Positions 35,456 through 47,145 of a stretch of DNA of 64,000 nt are shown piece by piece. Source of the DNA: Brachypodius melanocephalos (taxonomy: Eukaryota > Chordata > Aves > Passeriformes > Pycnonotidae); assembly GCA_013398615.1 (NCBI GenBank), contig VZSR01003807.1, positions 40,075,517-40,139,516 of the forward strand, written 5' to 3'. Positions within the stretch are counted from its first letter, which is position 1. Every line of letters begins with the position of its first letter. The notes beneath the pieces are model-generated. The model saw nothing but the letters and a program-made list of their open reading frames with translations, was not told the origin of the DNA and made no database searches. Made by a program: the position numbers and the translations under genes.

Positions 35456-36790
35456 ACTCAGGAAGGGATTTGTTGAATTTCATAAAACGTTTGTCAGCCC
35501 ATTTCTTCAGCTTGTCAAGGTGACTCTAACAGCAGACATATCATCCAGCACAACGACTGATCTTTAAATTTGGATATTATCTGTGAACTTGTGGCAGATA
35601 CAAGCTGTTCCATTGTCAAACCCATGAATGGAGATGTTAAATAATATTACTCCCAATATGAATGCCCAAGGAATACCACGTGTAAACAGACACCACATAA
35701 TTTTCAGCCTGTTGCTCCAGCCTTTTTTTATCCACTTTAATTCACCCAGCTAGTGAATTAAACTAAGGGGTAAACCCACCTACCCTGTCTGTCTAGTTTA
35801 GCTCCAAAGTTGCTGTAAGAGCAGAGACAAAATCTTGCCAAAGTGAAGGGCATCTGCTTCTCTGTCCTCATCTTCAAATCCAGTCATTACAATGAAGAAT
35901 GTAATAAGATTGGTCAAGAACAATTTGCAATCAGTAAATCCATACTTTTTTTTCCAATCACTTTCTTCTCTTATGTGGCTGTACATGGCTTACACAAGGA
36001 TTTGCTCCTTAACCTCCACAAAGATGGAAGTAAAGCCAGGTGGTCTCTATTTCCCCAGCTCTTTCTCCTTGTCATCCTGGAAGATGAGTGTGGCATTTGC
36101 TTCTGCAGTCATTGGGAACTTTTGATCACCGTAACCTCTTGAAGAGACAGAGAACAGCCTTGCAGTGATATCAGTCAGGCTTCCTGCTTGACTCTGTGTT
36201 CAAGTTGCTTGAGTAATCCCTAATTCAGTCTTCCTCTAAGACTGGTTATATTCCACCAAATATATGGAAAGCCTGAGAATGAATTTTGCCAATAAAAACT
36301 GGGATGTAAAAACCTCCACGTTTCTGACTCCTTCGTTACTAGACTACCTGTTCACTTGGTCTTATTCTTCCTCTTGCTGCTTCCTTCATGTACTTCACCA
36401 ATTTTTACCCTGGCTAGTGTTTAGGTTTTTTAATTCAACTGTTTCAGACTTGGGCAATCCTTCTGCATTTATCCTGAGCAGCCCATGCCTTCTTCTGTGT
36501 CCCACAGGATCCCTTTTTCTTATCTAAGCCCTGTCAGGAGTTCCCCATTGAGATAGTCTGGCTGCCTCACATCTGCATCATGTCCTGCAGAAAAAAGTTT
36601 ATGCTTCTCATGGGTTGAGACTCACTCTCCTAGGCTCCTTTTTCTTTCAAAGGAGCAGCTCCTGGGAAGTTGCACAACAATAATCTCCTTGAGGTCCTCT
36701 TCTTTTAAGTTCAGAGTTGATATCACTTCTTGCCTCTTTTGCTTTCCATCTTCAAATCTTATGGCTTACTAGGTCCAGACCAAGCAATCC
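35456..36790 (-). mobile_element. Long, old CR1 LINE copy, minus oriented
   Basis: Text such as 'cccatgaatggagatgttaaataa' region (35620-35645), 'tgcccaaggaatacc' and the following 1 kb reads as antisense CR1 ORF2, with strong divergence and small gaps. Plus-strand frames at 35843-36142 and 36264-36527 are shadows. Boundaries are approximate and the 3' half may be a separate fragment. Confidence 0.6.
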
Positions 36791-36903
36791 TTCTTCTTTT
36801 GTTATTAGAATCAGCTAGGCAGAAATAAAATCAAATTTTATTACTCAACAAGCTTATTTAAAAATAATACAAATATTTTCACCTTGACTTGTATCAATAA
36901 ATT

Positions 36904-37050
36904 GATCTTCTGTTTATTATACTGTATAGTATAATGTATAGATCTTCTGTTTATTATTGACATGTATCAATAAATTGATTTTCTATTTGTTATACTATAT
37001 AGTATAATATATAGATCTTCTATTTATTATACTATATAGTATAATATATT
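36904..37050. repeat. 37-bp AT-rich minisatellite, four units
   Basis: Units start with GATCTTCT or GATTTTCT at 36904, 36941, 36977 and 37014 (lengths 37, 36, 37, 37). Units 1, 3 and 4 carry a near-palindrome (TATACTATATAGTATA); unit 2 carries a different second half that also precedes unit 1. A TTATA-rich run follows to about 37085. Confidence 0.85.
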
Positions 37051-37085
37051 TATTATATTATATTATATTATATACAGTATATACT

Positions 37086-40000
37086 GCAGTAAATATTTTA
37101 TTGTATTCTTATAATCAAGCATCCTTGGCCTTCCTCACACTGGCCACTTTCCCAATGAAAATGTAAGTAGTATACTTCTCTTGGTGTTTCTGCTGTAAAC
37201 AGTATAAAATAGGTATCTGTAAAAACTCTACTGAATTTGGTGGAGTCCTGTTCATTTACACAAGATCTCTTCCAGGTGTTGATTCATGAACTGTTGAAAT
37301 AATTCAGATACAGAGCTATCCTTTTGTGTCCATAAGCCTCTCATTACCTCTGATTTTTGGTAGGTATTACAGTATCTGATTAACCTGTGTCATTTGGACA
37401 TACTTTAATATTGCCTCTAACAGATAGATTCTATTCCAGTGTCAAGCTTCCCAGGTTTTGGTTTTAAGCATCCTGCTCCATTATGTAGATAACACCTCCT
37501 ATTTTGAGACAAGACCTGAGGCAAAATAAAGATTTGTGGGTAGATGCAGAGTTCATAGAATGTGCACGCAGATAAAATGTGCTTATTTTGTGCACCTACT
37601 CATAGGCAATAATTGTCTTTTAAAAAACCACAACGGTTTAAGCTTCCCTTTTGAGAGTCCATTTATCTGCCTCGTAGAGCTGTGACTCTTACCTTGGGGA
37701 CAGGTGACTTCATTGCCACCAGAGCTTTGTAATCCTGGTAAAATCTTCCTGGGTATTAATTGCCTCCTGCGCTAAGAATGGATGGCTCAGAGGCTAACAC
37801 CAAGCCCAGTGCCACAACACCCTGTAATGGGCAGTGCAAATCCCAGCAGGAAGCACAGCATGCCTGCAGAGCAGCCCTCCCTGGGAATTTCCCTGCCTAT
37901 TGCCAGGCAGGAGTGATGGATGCATGGCAACTTGGGCTGAGTGTGAACAGGATGTGGTAGATGATTTCAAGGCCCTTTACAAGGTAATGACTGTATTTAT
38001 GATTTCAACAACTAAATATTCCTATGTTCTATTATCTTTTTCTGCTCTTGCTTTTTTTCTCTGGAAATACTATTTTGTTATACACACACACACACAGAGC
38101 TACTACAAAATTTTCTACAGCAAATCCTGACAACCAAAAGATTTACAGTAGTCACTGCACAAAAACTTAGAGCAAATACTCATTTGTTTAGTAAGAAATT
38201 CAGAATGTCACTATACAAATATAGGAAGTGTTATATTATATACGTGTGTGTCTTGCTTTCAACTACCTGGTGGATCTTCAGGTTCTTTCCAAGTAGTGTC
38301 CTGAGGCTCACGCCTATACCTGCATATGGCACTGGAAAGACCAGTAAACCACAGCTTTAAACCAGGGAGGGGCCAAGACATAGCTAGTTTAAGGGACATG
38401 CCAAAAATTTCTGCTCTATTCCATTCTAAGTGGCTGGAACTGGCATCACTTTTCTCTAGGTTTGGTTTCCTCATACATAAAATGAAATTAATAATGCCAG
38501 ATTATCTCAGTAGGGCTATATGGCTAACCTACTGTTTATAAAATGTGTAAGCCTGTGGCAAATACTTTCACAGGATTCTCTGAGGATAAAGACAACACGC
38601 CTGTAATGAGGACTGGCACTCAGGCTTGTCCATCCAGAGCGTGCAGATCCACAGTGTATCCCCCTGGCAGAGTGAAAGGCAGAGCGTGGGCCAGGTCACA
38701 CCAGTTCAGAGGCCCAGAGGCTGACACAGCCTTTATGTGACTCCTTTACCACAGTTCTGCCCTCCGCACAGCACACAGATAAAGGGTATGGGCAGCACCA
38801 TCGTCACCACCCATACTCACACAGCTCCAGCCAGAGACAGCACAATGGCACCCAGCTTGCATAACCAACACCCTTCCACCTGACTGCATTGCCATAAGCA
38901 GCTTCTGCAGGGGACTGTGCCCTACATTTCAGGCCATTACTAGCACAGAAGAAAAGGTGCAAGATCATCCCTACAAACAGCTACACGCCTTCAGGAGGCT
39001 GCCACACCCAGTGAAGTGGGTGCAGTAGCAGTGACACACACCTATGGAAAAGGCTGGATTTGGTAGTTAGTGACTTGCTGCAGATCTGACTATACATGTT
39101 GCTGTCATTTCAACACAGCACCCTCAAAACATCAGCCCATAGTTTAGCATCGTCCTTCTCCAGCATGTACACATATGAAGCCCTCATTGCAAAAGCCTGC
39201 TTGCCACGCCTCACCAATGATAGATGCTGTGACAGATATCACTGCAGATAAAAATCTTAGCTGTGTAAAAGTATGAGAAACCATAAAGAAAAGTATCATT
39301 AAGGCAGAGCGAGATAATATATATACAGGTTTTTGTCATCCTCGTGTCTGTTGAACATTCATTTTTAAAAGGAAGCTGAAACACAGGTAAAGCTATGAAC
39401 GTATGTGTACCTGCTGGGTACACAACACATCTCACATACTGGATATACACATTAGCTTCATGGTTAGTGATGTCTCCCACACGGGAATCAATTATAAATT
39501 AATCTCTCACAATGGCTCTAGGAAACACTGGACTAAAGGCTCCTCTTCTGAACCAGGACTAAAGTTCAGCAGTTTAAGCTGAATCCAGCCCAGCACTGAA
39601 GGCCAACATTTCCAGTGTCTGCCTAGACTGCAGTAAATGGGGTTAGTTCTACAGTTTAGGAAAAACCTCTAAATATAATGATCCTGAGTCAAACCAGAGT
39701 TATATTTACTTGAGAGTAAAGCCTGATATGGCTTGGGAGAAAGCTGCCCACCACTTCCCTCATCTTCTTCTTGGCACCAAATTTTTAAGCAGAAAGATGA
39801 AGAAGAAATGTCAATACGTATAGAGAGCCCTTTGGAAACAAAACTTGCATTTCCTTCAGTGGGAGTGTTCAATCTAGACTTTGACCATTTAAACCAGGAT
39901 GTTAAACATACTCTAATTCTCATATTTCTGTTGGAGCCACAGTAAAATGGCTGATGTTCAAAATGTGAAGTTGACACATATGAGGAATCCAATTCAGTGC

Positions 40001-43000
40001 TGGTGACAACAGTGAGGTGGAACCTTGTGGGAACTTACATCAAAGGTAAGTTTTGGCCAAAGCCTGCACTGAGCATTAGCATCTCTGGACACTTTCTGAT
40101 GCATCACTCCAACATATTTGGTTTGGAAAAAAATTCTTTTGATGCAGTTAAATGTATGAAAAGACAGATGGCCTCTAGCATATGGTTTAGAAAACAAAAA
40201 GCAGGATCTGTTTCAGATCCCATGGAAGACTCTCTGTGTGCAGAGTTACCCCACCTCAAATTATGGAATTAACAGCACGTTACGTAATAAACAAAAAAAA
40301 AAAATTAATTAGTGCTGAAAGACACATTGTTGGTTTTAATGTTATTATTTGAAAAAATTATGGTTGTATGAAAGCAGCTTCTCTTAAGCTTTTATAGTAT
40401 AAAGGTGCCTTAAATCAGCCTCACTATTAAAGCAGATAGCCATTGTACCATTGCATAAGAATACACTTGAGCCTGTACTTGTTGATTCAAAGATCAAATG
40501 AGCTTTTTTTGGCTCAGCTGGCAGTCTTTATAAGGCATATCAACTTGAAAGTTTTAACACAAGGAGCATATTAGCTGGACAGGCTGTGTAAGAAAATTCC
40601 ATGCACTGCAAGTTAATGTGCTAATTATTTTAATAATTTTCCCTCCTAAGACATTGATGGAATCAAATTTTAAAAAATGAGAATTTGATAATTAAAGTAA
40701 TTAAAACACATTTCTAAAGTTAAATGTGTTTTCAACATTTAAATTTAGTCATGCTCAACACATATAATACTTTATGCGCCTTCTTTACTGATAAGTGAAT
40801 AGGTTGTCCCTTACCACATCACGTAACTTTTAGATCTGTCAAATGTGTTGATTCAAGCAATTTTATGCTTTCCCACCAGGTAAGTTCCTGGTTGTTGTGA
40901 TTCTCTTTGTAGCAAGGCAGAGTTCTTTTACTGCTGTTTTTGTCTTTTATTGAACTGCCTGGAGGGATCACTGTCGGCAACACGCAAAGCTCTGACTGGT
41001 CTGCTTTCTTCCTACTACACCTCATAAATATTACCAAATATAGCTGCATTACATTTTCTCCTTACAGCAATTCCATTGCTAACCTGAAGCAAAACCTGAG
41101 TGGGAATATTTTCAACTAGGGCCGAAGCATCTGCTGATTCATCAGTCATTATGATAGCATATGCTTCACTGAAATTAATGAATAAATGCATTTTTACAAG
41201 CACAACTAAAGGCACTGATCATCGGGAATTTGTAACATTTCTATCGCTACTTTTTTCATGAAGAAGCAGAAAATGGCTTGAAACCGTTCTGAAACGAGAC
41301 ATCATTGAGGGGTTTTTTTAACAGAAATATCTGGAAGAAATATAAACTGTTTGTATCTGGAATGGAAACTGGGAGGAGACCTTCCTAGAGCCACCTGTCC
41401 CACGACTTCCTGTTACCTTCTGCACCCTTCCCAAAGCACACAGTTTTCTGCTGCCAGCACAAGCACCCTGGAGCACTGGGCAAATGGCTGCAGCACAGCT
41501 GGGAATTCATGCATGTTCCTCTGGGATCAGCTGCCACAGATCTGCCTTTATCTGGCAGAAGTTTGCCCTTCTGAGATGTCCAGGTTTTAGGAACATGTAG
41601 ATTACCAAGTAGAAGATGACAACACTGGCTAACTAATGATATTGAAAAATCATCATTTTCTGACTATCATGCTGGAGATTTCCTTGCAGGATATTTTGAT
41701 ACTATGCCTTTGGGTGCCTTCCTACATCTGCTCTCTTTAGGGAGAAGACATGGTCTCAGCATTCTTAAGGCAGCATATCCTGCTGGGTGCACAAATGTAG
41801 AAAACTAACTGGGATGTGTTTGGAAGCCCCAGACACAGATCTAACCTTAAAAGCACGTTCACATATTTGCAAGCTAAAACTAACGAAAATAGTTAGTCAT
41901 AAATTTCAGCATGTTTTTTAAAGGCAATCTCAAAGCACAGAGGATGTTGCTCTGGTTAGATAGTTCATCTTCTCTCTTTTGTCCAAACTCTGCAACTCAG
42001 TTGTGGCTCCTCTCAAGCCTTAATGGCTCTGTAAAATTATCTATGTACAATCATATTGATAATATAAAGGATTTAATTACTATCAAGAAAAGTTATCCAA
42101 TTGCAAATAGACGAAACAGTAAATTGGATGAAATAAACATTTTATTAAAAAAAAATTGGTGTCAGATGGGCAAAAAAGACTTCCACAGAATAAATAGACA
42201 TTCTAATAAAGAAGTAAGCATATGTAGGCTATAATATAAAAAATTATTAGCAAAAATATGCATTCATATTGCTAATATGTCTTGTTCCTTGGTAGATGGT
42301 GGATTTTCACTCCTTGTGTTGGTGGCACTCTCCACATCTTGCCCAACAGTGCAGGGGAGTGCAAACTTTTGTCATGTTGATTCACACAATAGCCCGTGTG
42401 GCCAACACAAATGGCCACATACCAATTTGAGGATTATGACTCAGTCTCCTGGTTTCCTTTTGATTTAAATGATAGTGTTACAAAACGTTCTGAAGCTGTG
42501 CTTTAGACAATGCTAACCCCATATCAAAATACTAAATGTCCAGCAATACACTTCTGTGGTTTCTCCTGTTGGAGGCACAGGAAACACAGCTAACTCTACA
42601 CTGTCTGCCTGTAACTCGAGAAGCGGGTTGGTGTTCACCTTGCCCTACCCAGTGATGGATCCATTTCAGAGCTCTCACCAGACCTTCTGCCACGAACAGC
42701 ACCATCAAAATAAGGCATAATTCAAGTCACTGTAATTCATGAAGAGTTTTGATTGACTCTTCTCATGTGAGAGAAGTAGCAGCTGTTCATATATCCACAT
42801 GCGGTAACCTTGATTCGCTCCAGTTTTCAGCCAGCATTGGGATAAGTTGGACTTCCCTGTCCATTGAGGCCTCCAGGTGTTGACATAGGTCCTCTTCCTT
42901 TTCCCAGCATAGGTGATCCCTACTGCCAACCACCTGGTTTTGGTGCAGTGACTGCAGTGGAGTAACTAGTGATGGCCAGTGTGCCTCTCCTGCTCTCCTG

Positions 43001-43781
43001 TCCATAGGATTGGGATTGCAGCAGCCAGAGCAGTGCGGGAGCTAAGATGGGGGTGACCCACCCAGGAGGAAAAATGCGCAAGGACCAGGACCAAGTGACA
43101 AGAAGTGACAGATGTGCTACTGCACTGGAGGAGGGAGAGGCAGACACCATCTGATCTGCTGCCTGCTAGAAGAAAAGCTTGCAACTTTGGTGGAGCAGGT
43201 CCCCTCCTGCCCCTCTCTCCCGAGGGTGTCATGCAGCCATCTGCAGTGTGCAAGATCATGGGACAGACAAGCTGGCAAGGAGGAGATAAGAAACAAAGAG
43301 TGTGAGGAGCAGCTAGTGCCCTCACACCAGACAGAGTGTTTGCTGGGACTGAAACGCAGGGTGCAGAATGGATGCTTCTCCTGCAGCACCCAGCAACACT
43401 CCGAGCAGTTGAAGCTGCTCTATGAAGCGCCCATAAAGGCCTTGTCCAGGACATAAGGGGAGGCGTGCGGAGGGTGGCGCCTGGAGAAGGCTGATCAGGG
43501 AAGTGCCACCTGGTGGTGGGGCAGGAAGGCAGCGAGGTCTCGTTGAGGTTGCTGGTGTTACCCGGAGGAGAAGGGCTCTTAGCGGAGGCTCCTGGAAGCA
43601 GCAGAAGAGCCTCGGTACGCACAGATGGAGGTAACGCCAACACCGCTCACGCCGGACCGTAGGCGTGTCTGTCAAGGGGTAGCAGGAAGGGAAGAGAGAA
43701 GAAAAATCCAAACTGCTGCAAAGAGAAAGGAAAGAAATTAAGCAGGAGTTGGCCGAAATATTAATTTCCCTCGATTTCTGT
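37086..43781. other. Intergenic sequence upstream of ELOVL4
   Basis: No gene I can support. Holds a (CA)n run at 38082-38096. An AT-rich stretch with many TAATTA cores is at about 40600-40770. A GC-richer block at 42900-43700 contains the longest open frame of the window (225 codons, minus, 42966-43643), which I do not recognise and regard as probably non-coding. Confidence 0.5.
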
Positions 43782-43829
43782 TATAAATAAATAAATAAAT
43801 AATCAAATAAATAAATAAATAAATAAATA
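43782..43829. repeat. (AAAT)n microsatellite
   Basis: About 11 units of the tetranucleotide with one interruption ('aatc'), ending some 30 bp before the ELOVL4 CpG island begins. Confidence 0.95.
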
Positions 43830-44024
43830 CCAATTTGAACATAGAAAGCCAGACTGAGATATCAAGCGCCTCCTCGCCACCCCGCACGCCCTCCGAGGGA
43901 GGAGGAGCGGGGTCCCCGCGCCGCCCGCACCTGCCCCGGCCGGGGCCGCCGGGCGCCTGCGCGGCCGGTCCGGTCCGTGGGGCCGCGCTCCGCGGGCGCC
44001 GCCGGCGGGCAGCGGGACGGCGGC

Positions 44025-44030
44025 CACGTG
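44025..44030. promoter_or_regulatory. E-box CACGTG
   Basis: GCCACGTGACG fits the preferred flanks of bHLH-ZIP factors (USF, MITF/TFE class). It lies 300 bp upstream of the ELOVL4 ATG. Function is inferred. Confidence 0.4.
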
Positions 44031-44325
44031 ACGCCCCCGCCCCGCACCGCGCCGGGCGCTGCGCACCGAGCCGGGAGCACCGAGCTGCGGAGCCGCGGCC
44101 GCCGCCGCGCCGCCCCCCGCCTCCGCGCCCTCCACCCTGCCCGCGGGGCACGGGAGCCGGTGACGGGAGCGAGGCGGAGTCTGGAGGGAAGATACGGAGA
44201 GATAGAGATTTAAATCACATCCCCGGCTGTAGAAGGGGCAGCAGCAGCAGCAGCCCCGGCGCAGAGGCACGGACGCACGCGCCGAGATAGGTCTGCCGGC
44301 TCCGCCGCTGCTGCTGCTGCTCACC

Positions 44326-44425
44326 ATGGGTGCCGCCGCCGCCGAGCCCCCCAGCGCCATGGGCCTGGTGTCCAGCGTGGTGAACGACACCCTCGAGTTC
44401 TACCGCTGGACCTGGAGCATACGAG
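44326..44425 (+). CDS. ELOVL4: ELOVL4 coding exon 1 with start codon
   Basis: This exon encodes 33 codons plus one base. The chosen ATG has a strong context (tcaccATGG) and gives the same 33-residue exon-1 peptide length I recall for mammals. A second ATG in a good context is in frame at 44359. The peptide starts MGAAAAEPPS and ends DTLEFYRWTWSIR; an N-glycosylation sequon N20-D-T is present, as in mammalian ELOVL4. The donor is CGAG|gtaacg at 44426. ELOVL4 is an ER membrane condensing enzyme for elongation of very-long-chain saturated and polyunsaturated fatty acids (C26 and beyond), used in retina, skin, brain and testis. The remaining exons, including the HXXHH active-site motif, lie beyond the window. 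Confidence 0.95.
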
Positions 44426-46574
44426 GTAACGCGCCAGGGCGGCCGCGGCGCCGCCATCGCCGTGCCCGGCGCCCCCCGCCCGCTGCCACTGATGCGCAGC
44501 GGCTCAAAATGGCTCCGTCTCCCGGGAGACGCGGAGCGCGCTCCGGCTCCCCGGGATGGGGTCGCGGCGGGACCAGATCCCCCCGCTCCCGCCTGCCCTC
44601 CTCGCCCCTCCGGGTGCGCTCGGCGCAGTGTTTGTTTATCCGCCGTAATCCCGTGTAGCGGCTCGGGGGTGTGCGGGGCATCGATCCGCGGCAAGGTGAG
44701 CGCGTCCCCCGGGCGCGCGCGGGTGGATGCAGCGAAATCCGCTTCCCAGGGCCGCGGTTCCTCCGGTTCTCTGCCGCCGTGACGTGCCTTGGGGTGCTCC
44801 TACGGGGATGTGATGTCGGAGGTAAGCGAGGCCCTCCGGTAAGTCGTGCCGGAGCTCAGGCGGTCTTTGGCTTCTGCGGCATGTGGGAGCCCCGTGTCGG
44901 CATCGCGTGGAGTTCAGCAAAAGAAGTGAGGAAATGGTTGTTATCGCCAGTGCAGCCGCTTTTCATTTCATATTAAATGCGTTTGGGTCAGTTCTGCTGT
45001 TTTCCGCTTTCAATATGCTCCACTCCTGTATTGGCACTCCACGACTGCAATGTGGCAGATGCTGAAGGAAGAGTAAATGTCTTGGAATATGGAGAAATGT
45101 GCAAAAGCAGCTTTCAGTGCTGGGACAGCAAACGAGGTGGTATCTTGCTGCAGTGACCGGTAGCTTTGGAAGTGTTGTTGGTCAGCGTGAATGGTTCTGT
45201 CTCGTGTGTCAAATGAAAGGAGTCGCAGCTTTCACAGGTGCTATTGTGAGTAGCCACGGACAGCTGACAGAAGGATCATTTACTCCTCTGGACGTTTTCT
45301 TCATTTTTTCGTTGTCCGCAGAGTGATGAGGTTTAGCGGTTTTGAAACATATAGAGCAAAACTGGAGTGCATGCAACTGTGGATGTATTTCACGGCAGTG
45401 TGATAGCTGGGAATGTGGGGCCCTCATTACAGACGGGAAGCTCACTGCATCAGCAGTCTTTGCTTTTCCGCCCCCTTCCCCTCTGCCATCTGTCAGATAA
45501 TAAATTAATCTTATGTTGTAGATGGAAGAAGCTCAGTTTTTTTCACAATTTGCCTTCCCATAACTTCTGTGTTTTGCAATGTTTTAAAAATTGAGCCTGC
45601 ATGTGTATTTTTCTCTTCTGTTTTTAAAAACTGCTAGAACACGACAGCAAATTAAAATGCTTGCAGCAGCACTGCATTGTAATCTACCAGTGTTTGCTCT
45701 CTGACTCTTGCAATATACAATTGTTCATAGACTGCCAGGTAACACATGAAATAGGTGCTATTCTAGTCAATCAATAGCATTTTCAGATGGATATAAAAAT
45801 AGATGTGGGTACAAAGTCGATAATCTTATAGATTACTTGATTTATTTGAAAAAAATACTTCAAGTTCCAATTTCCTGAACTCCAAAAATGTTTAAGTCTG
45901 TCAATAGACCGTATCTATTGTAAGCAAAATGATCAGAAGGGGGAAAAAAGAAGAAAAAGCGAGTAAATGTAAAGAATGTAACGATAAGTAACTGACAGTG
46001 ATACTAGACATAGAGCAAACTTTTTTCTTCTGCTTCTTTGGAGGATGTTAAGCAGTAGTAGGATGACATTGTTATTGTCCCTAAAATTTGTGTAAGTCAA
46101 ACTGATTTACTAATGGAAAGTTGTTCATTTTTGCTTTAAATTTGGTAGCACTGCTGTTGAAGCAGGATTCCATTGTAATGAAGTAATCAGTCCTATTTTG
46201 TGGAGAGTTTCTTATTCAGAGTCTGGTTTTCAGCAGGTCCCTGCAAGGTTAGTTTTGGATAGAGCCTCAGTCACAAGAAAAACATATTAGAGTTTTTACT
46301 TATACCCAGTAGTATGTGAAACAAGATTCCCATGTAGTTTTTACAGTAAGGTAGGGATAGGTGAAATGCAATATGTCACATTGTAGTTACAAGGTAGCTC
46401 AGGATAAGAAAGTGTTATTCATGAGGCGATGCTGTGTGGCTGTTCAGTGAAATAATTTATAAAGTCCTAAGTTCTGCAGAAATACCTGCTCAGTTTGCTG
46501 CTTTTCTGCATATTTCTTTGTTCAGACAAAAATAATTGTCTCCATTTGCCATCTCTGAGTGAACATACAGCATC
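44426..46574 (+). other. ELOVL4 intron 1, 5' part
   Basis: The first 400 bp are still CpG-rich and may hold promoter-proximal elements; the rest is ordinary AT-rich intron. No repeat recognised. Confidence 0.65.
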
Positions 46575-46893
46575 CTTCCAGCACCTAAAGGGGGTGCAAC
46601 AAGAGAGCAGGAGAGGGACCTTTTGCAAGGGCGTGCAGTGATAGGGCAAGGTAATGGCTTCAGACTGAAAGAGAGTAGGTTTAGATTAGGTATTAGGAAA
46701 AAATTCTCTCCTGCAAGGGTGATGAGGCACAGGAACAGGTTGTCCAGATTGCCCCATCCCAGCAATTGTTCAAGGCCGGGTTGGATGGGGCTCTGAAATT
46801 CTAGTGGAAGGTGGAAGTGGTGTCTGCCCATTGCAGGGTAGTTGGAAGTAGATGATCTTTAAGGTCCCTTCAAACCCAAACCATTCTATGATA
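46575..46893 (+). mobile_element. CR1 LINE 3' end
   Basis: Plus-oriented, with 'atgaggcacaggaacagg', 'tagatgatctttaaggtcc' and a terminal 'ccattctatgat'. Truncated at both ORF and 5' side; minus-strand frames over it are shadows. Confidence 0.92.
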
Positions 46894-46964
46894 TGTTAAA
46901 TTTGTGAATTCAGCACTGTTACGAATTCATGCAATTCACCTTTGCGTTAAGAGCTATGACGGTG

Positions 46965-47145
46965 ATGTTGCTCAACAGAAAACACAAATTATGGCATGCA
47001 AGACCATTGCCTAATGTTCAATATCATTAAATAAAAAACTATACCACGCAGCAAAGTTGCTCAACAAATGATGCTATGCAATAGCATTACACAATAAATC
47101 ATACTGAAACACTACTACACAGCAAAATTACACAACAAAATGTGA
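46965..47145. repeat. Degenerate short tandem array
   Basis: Motif variants resembling 'gcaaagttgctcaacaaa', 'gctcaacagaaaacaca' and 'gcaaaattacacaacaaa' recur about every 35-45 bp over 180 bp. The period is irregular, so this is an old decayed array if it is real. Confidence 0.45.

Larger units (their letters stand above)
43860..44800 (+). promoter_or_regulatory. ELOVL4: CpG island and promoter of ELOVL4
   Basis: A very GC- and CpG-dense block surrounds ELOVL4 exon 1. It is TATA-less, with GC-box-like runs (about 44031-44042) and a perfect E-box CACGTG at 44025-44030. The transcription start is not visible; it most likely lies between about 44040 and 44230. Long overlapping open frames on both strands here come from low stop-codon density in GC-rich DNA. 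Confidence 0.85.

Noticed and set aside
9585..44325. A shared bidirectional TTK-ELOVL4 promoter
   Set aside because: The two CpG islands are about 34 kb apart, each with its own elements.
43738..44782. Long open frames on both strands around ELOVL4 exon 1
   Set aside because: Same GC-content effect; only the 44326 frame is supported by splicing and homology.
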